Shown piece by piece: positions 62,301-64,000 of a stretch of DNA of 64,000 nucleotides. The stretch is from Sphingobacteriaceae bacterium (GTDB lineage Bacteria > Bacteroidota > Bacteroidia > Sphingobacteriales > Sphingobacteriaceae). Location of the stretch: NCBI GenBank assembly GCA_029266635.1, contig JAQSWM010000003.1:294772-358771 (forward strand). Reading direction: 5' to 3'. How positions within the stretch are numbered: the stretch's first letter is position 1; each line of letters opens with the position of its first letter. The notes beneath the pieces are model-generated. The model was not told the DNA's origin. It did not search any database and worked only from the letters and a program-made list of their open reading frames with translations. Made by a program: the position numbers and the translations under genes.

Positions 62301-64000
62301 GTGCGTTAGATGCAAACACTGGCATGGCACGTACTTCTTCTTATTCAGGTGCTGAGATACGGAGCAAAACCCTGATTTCTTATGTGTCTCTTGATAAACT
62401 AGCTCAGGGAGCAGGATCGGCGATGACGATCGACCGGATAAACTCCGATTCATTTGATGGGCTTATATATGCAGAAGCCCAGCCTAACAGATGGATGAAT
62501 GGCAGCTCTAATGGCCTTAGAAATCAAAACCTCAATCCAGGTTATGCAGAAACCTCGCCAAATCAGTTGGTGCAAGTTGCACTTACTTATGAAGAGAAAC
62601 CAGGTAACCAGGTGCTAATTACCTTCTATAGAAACGGAGCAACTTATGGCTCATACCTTGCGAATAATTTCACCAGCTGGTCAGCTAATGATGCTGAAAT
62701 TTTATTCGGTGCAAGGCACTATTATGGTTGGGTTAACCAGCAAGTAGGCTCTTTAGATGCCCACATTCAAAAAGCAATGCTTTTCAACAGGGCATTGACA
62801 GCGACAGAAATTCAAAGCCTGCATGGTCCCGTTCCTAACGCCGTCGTAACAGTTGTTGATACGATCAAACCTGTCGCTCCGGTACTTGCGGATGTTATCG
62901 GCGAGTGTTCTGCTACAGCAGTCACTCCGAGTACAACTGATAATTGTGCAGCGACGGTTGTCGGTACCACTACGGATGCTTTGACTTACACTACGCAGGG
63001 CACGCACGTTATCACCTGGAGCTTTGATGACGGGCACGGAAATGTATCAACAGCTACTCAGAACGTTGTTGTAAAAGATGTAACCCCTCCCGTATTTGTT
63101 CAGCCTACAGATATCAACGTAATTGCAACAAGCGCTGCGGGAGCAGTTGTAAACTACACCGCTCCGGTTGGAGCTGATAATTGCTCAGCAACAACTACAA
63201 TGACCGCAGGTTTGGCTAGTGGCTCAATCTTCCCGATAGGCACTACTAAGGTTACTTACACCACTACGGATATTGCCGGATTGACTGCAAGCACATCCTT
63301 TGAAGTAACAGTAACAGGTATTGCCCCTTCAATCGTAGTTCCTGAAAATATTTCAGTGAACAATACTGCCGGAGAATGTGGTGCTGTGGCAAGCTTTGCT
63401 GCTACCGAAACTAGAGCCATACCAGCATCAGCAATTACATATTCTATTCAGCCAGGCAGTAACTTTACGGTGGGCACTACCGAAGTCACTGCGACAGCGA
63501 CGAATGCTGTAGGCACTTCAACCGGAACCTTTACAGTCACAGTTATTGACAATGAAGCACCGGTTATTGTCAACAATGGCGATAAGCTTCTCAACACCGA
63601 TTCAGGAGTATGCGGAGCCAAAGTAGAGGTAAGCGCAACAGCCACAGACAACTGTTCTGTCGGAAATCCAGTTGGTAAACGTAGCGATGGCCTTGCGCTG
63701 GATGCCGTATATCCGGTTGGAACCACAACAATTTCATGGAACGTGAGCGATATTCATGGAAATATAGCTACAGAATCTACTCAGACTGTAATTGTTGAGG
63801 ATCATGAAGCTCCACGTGCTATTGCACAAAACGTAACTGTTCAGCTTGATGCATATGCAAAAGGCTCAACAACTGCAGAAGCTGTAAACAACGGTTCGAA
63901 TGATGCTTGCGGAATTGAATCAATCAAGCTTAGCAAAACAGACTTTGATTGCTCGAACTTCGGAGCGAACGAAGTAACACTTACAGTTACGGATATTCAC
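56363..64000 (+). CDS. Giant LamG/Ig/HYR multidomain secreted protein (3' partial)
   Basis: Open in frame from the ATG at 56363 to the window end, 2546 residues with no stop. The signal peptide ends at SQSQAQ (30). In order: LamG domain (33-267), LamG-like LWLDASD domain (275-530), two Ig-like modules (532-677), an Ig module split by a LamG domain (703-909), Ig, LamG (1043-1270), Ig, an HYR pair with a 190-residue insertion (about 1496-1686), HYR units (1687-1945), LamG-like (1946-2155), then more HYR units. Each LamG has an AWI core and an (I/L)DEVRIW or similar ending. It is a paralogue of the protein upstream in its HYR parts. The missing C-terminus probably holds a T9SS domain. Likely a surface glycan-binding adhesin. 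Confidence 0.88.
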   Translation, partial: MNQKFTSFLRSFFLLSSIALICLTSQSQAQTAGGALNFNGTDDFVNLGPNISSAGSFSWEAWIKTSGNGTIIAKCPEAGGWYWGGKTLFVRQGRISYDAFGISYVETPGTYNDGLWHHVALTVQSNYSGNLDVVSIYVDGSLKVTRDNWDTNASSEAGQVTKIGYTNSNFPEPGFLNGVSPFTGTIDEVRIWDRALTGSEIAGRMSCELALPQTGLLAYYKFNQGIASDANPSVNTVWDYSGNNKNGTLNSFALTGPASNWVAGQIKACTLTGPANISSGISLWLDASDVTATGNNSNIANGSSLPVWSDKSGSSHDAVKLSGQNGVTYVSGQINGKSVIRFTRLGDNLGSVLLANGVDIRAGSNPDVTMFTVYKQGAKVAVSGQGQALWGNDDGNWDRFFYNSWSHGDNGIASLGPVNPTFVDIIGAGTVGKLRLMTAVFDGTVSGGANNGPPLGSAIYFDGVVVTKFTDHTEPSAAQTSLRIGNDGDNGNFNGDIAEMIVYNRKLSDCEIQTINQYLSTKYGVTFTSAAITASGPTTICQGASVTLTASAGSSYQWFKDGSPIAAATSATYNATSAGSYTVNITNTSGCSATSLATLITVNPVQDATITTSGPVTFCTGGSVTLNANTGASYLWSNGSTSQTITATSPGNYWVKVTNAAGCTSTSASTTVSINPLPVVSIVPTTSAICAGGSTTLRANTGGGNALTFNGANTYVDLGTGVTLPTTFTQEAWIYSSAGNDGKYHGFLGTEAGVSRSPSMWVYNEKVIHGGFGDGSRFYYYHTGEVILPNTWNHIAQTYNGTTLTCYVNGVVAYSSNEFAGKIPAPTAVKSIGRVDNYFQGALDEVRMWNVTRTQAQIQADMNRTISPSSAGLVAYYKLDEGTGSTTVNAVTASSGTLTNGPVWSISSAPVGATVTWSPAAGLNTTNGAIAIATPTATTTYTATATDASTGCVSTATQTITVNTVTATASNSGAVISGGTIMLASTGTGTFSWTGPNSFTSTLQNPVIANATTANAGTYNVTVTQNGCTATASTNVIVNTVLAGALNLDASKSNKIAVSSGGLPTGNSTYAIEAWIKPTSTSVANAIVGWGNWGATDQVNCFRLSGPTTLINYWWGHDLVVTVPNLLDGKWHHVVASFDGTTRSIYTDGVLRGSDKPTGHNVPYSTNATIGSANPVDGYGEYFDGSIDEVRIWNRPLCQGEIENNRAGELSLPQTGLAAYYKFNQGNSNDVNTGIKNLNDASGNNNNGALQGFELSGTTSNWVDGTVTGTSPVFLPPTATIAASGATTFCPSESVTLTANSGEGFTYQWTKDGLSIPGAVNNTYAATASGKYNVIITKNGCTATATPIIVVVEDKAPPVITSNQGDVVVALNTSGSATLASYIGLATATDNCTAASSIVFTQLPAPGTVLGQNVPTTVTIKATDASGNSSLQTFTVTATDQTAPVVLTMNTNIQLNASGNAVLKAEQINNGSTDNVGITSLALDKTNFNCADITASPTDYKEFFTFVSDATWRQSTTVKSSVEVNGFWNGVSSVPDASTYTIIPTIGAYYNQIIPGTQGILVGDNVRFLRKTINISNASNLRVTLLASVDNDVQLFVNGTEVAVEGDLAVENFNDQVHSRVVLNENTPNQNGGTGFQPFDRITNIKASNLFHPGENDVVFAIRNTPDGDRGAISFKVIFEKAGSGVPVTLTATDQAGNTTSALAYVVVEDKIAPAKPTLADLTGECSVTAIAPTTTDNCSGIVTGTTTDALTYTTQGTRVINWTFTDASGNVTTATQNVTILDITSPVITSVQQNVVVALNASGTAALANYIPSATATDNCTAAGSIVFTQSPAAGTPLVPNVPLTVTLTATDANGLKATQTFTVTATDQTSPVVKTKNITVPLDAYGKATVVPSQVDGGTYDNSGSFTLNLDKTTFDCSNLGVNPVTLTAADASGNTTASVIPAGLIGLWDFEDAGKLKDQTGNWGDLILSGSATISAGALDANTGMARTSSYSGAEIRSKTLISYVSLDKLAQGAGSAMTIDRINSDSFDGLIYAEAQPNRWMNGSSNGLRNQNLNPGYAETSPNQLVQVALTYEEKPGNQVLITFYRNGATYGSYLANNFTSWSANDAEILFGARHYYGWVNQQVGSLDAHIQKAMLFNRALTATEIQSLHGPVPNAVVTVVDTIKPVAPVLADVIGECSATAVTPSTTDNCAATVVGTTTDALTYTTQGTHVITWSFDDGHGNVSTATQNVVVKDVTPPVFVQPTDINVIATSAAGAVVNYTAPVGADNCSATTTMTAGLASGSIFPIGTTKVTYTTTDIAGLTASTSFEVTVTGIAPSIVVPENISVNNTAGECGAVASFAATETRAIPASAITYSIQPGSNFTVGTTEVTATATNAVGTSTGTFTVTVIDNEAPVIVNNGDKLLNTDSGVCGAKVEVSATATDNCSVGNPVGKRSDGLALDAVYPVGTTTISWNVSDIHGNIATESTQTVIVEDHEAPRAIAQNVTVQLDAYAKGSTTAEAVNNGSNDACGIESIKLSKTDFDCSNFGANEVTLTVTDIH

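Overview
The window is a chromosomal segment from a Bacteroidota bacterium, most like the Sphingobacteriaceae or Chitinophagaceae. This rests on an alternative complex III plus caa3-type oxidase locus, type IX secretion (T9SS) sorting domains of both types (A and B), TAnnTTTG promoter boxes, almost no Shine-Dalgarno sequences, and a TolC/HlyD and Crp/carboxymuconolactone-decarboxylase gene style typical of that phylum. No rRNA, tRNA, CRISPR array or intact insertion sequence was seen. Family assignments come from motifs read by eye; no database search was possible.

Region 1 (1-19996, all + strand) is a long respiratory and housekeeping run. actABCDEF encodes a quinol:cytochrome c oxidoreductase. 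It is followed by the cytochrome c oxidase genes coxB and coxA, a hairpin terminator or attenuator, the heme A enzymes ctaA and ctaB, two subunit III genes, subunit IV, a SCO copper chaperone, a DUF420 membrane protein carrying an EF-hand loop, and a small exported CxxC protein. Electrons flow from menaquinol through the Act complex to the oxidase, with the assembly factors encoded in the same run. A DUF2461 protein, an OmpA-like lipoprotein, folP and the c-di-AMP synthase cdaA follow.

Region 2 (20044-32926) holds a bacilliredoxin, a 1680-residue Ig-repeat surface protein with a type B T9SS domain, ahcY, a DEAD-box RNA helicase with a DbpA-type domain, a small membrane protein, and a TolC/HlyD export pair without its pump.

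Region 3 (33011-49601) is a patchwork of small metabolic and accessory genes. It includes a polysaccharide deacetylase, VOC and GNAT enzymes, a Crp-like regulator with an AhpD-like protein, hemW, a fasciclin protein, a JmjC-like cupin, an AAA_14/DUF4143 ATPase, a sugar kinase, a heparinase-like lyase, a vWA/AAA pair, a metallophosphoesterase and a UbiA-like protein. Its intergenic gaps are full of palindromic repeats; one 70-80 bp family has at least four copies between 33.6 and 36.4 kb. A 180-bp region upstream of hemW has strong nested inverted repeats and may be a structured RNA or a mobile palindromic element.

Region 4 (49706-64000) has a TPR histidine kinase and a LytTR response regulator facing each other, then two tandem giant secreted proteins. 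The first (1127 residues) ends in a type A T9SS domain. The second runs off the window after 2546 residues. Both are built from HYR/Ig-like modules in which other beta-sandwich or LamG domains are inserted at recurring positions. This nested architecture, together with the adjacent LytTR regulator, is the most unusual part of the window. The first gene (actA) and the last gene are cut by the window edges.
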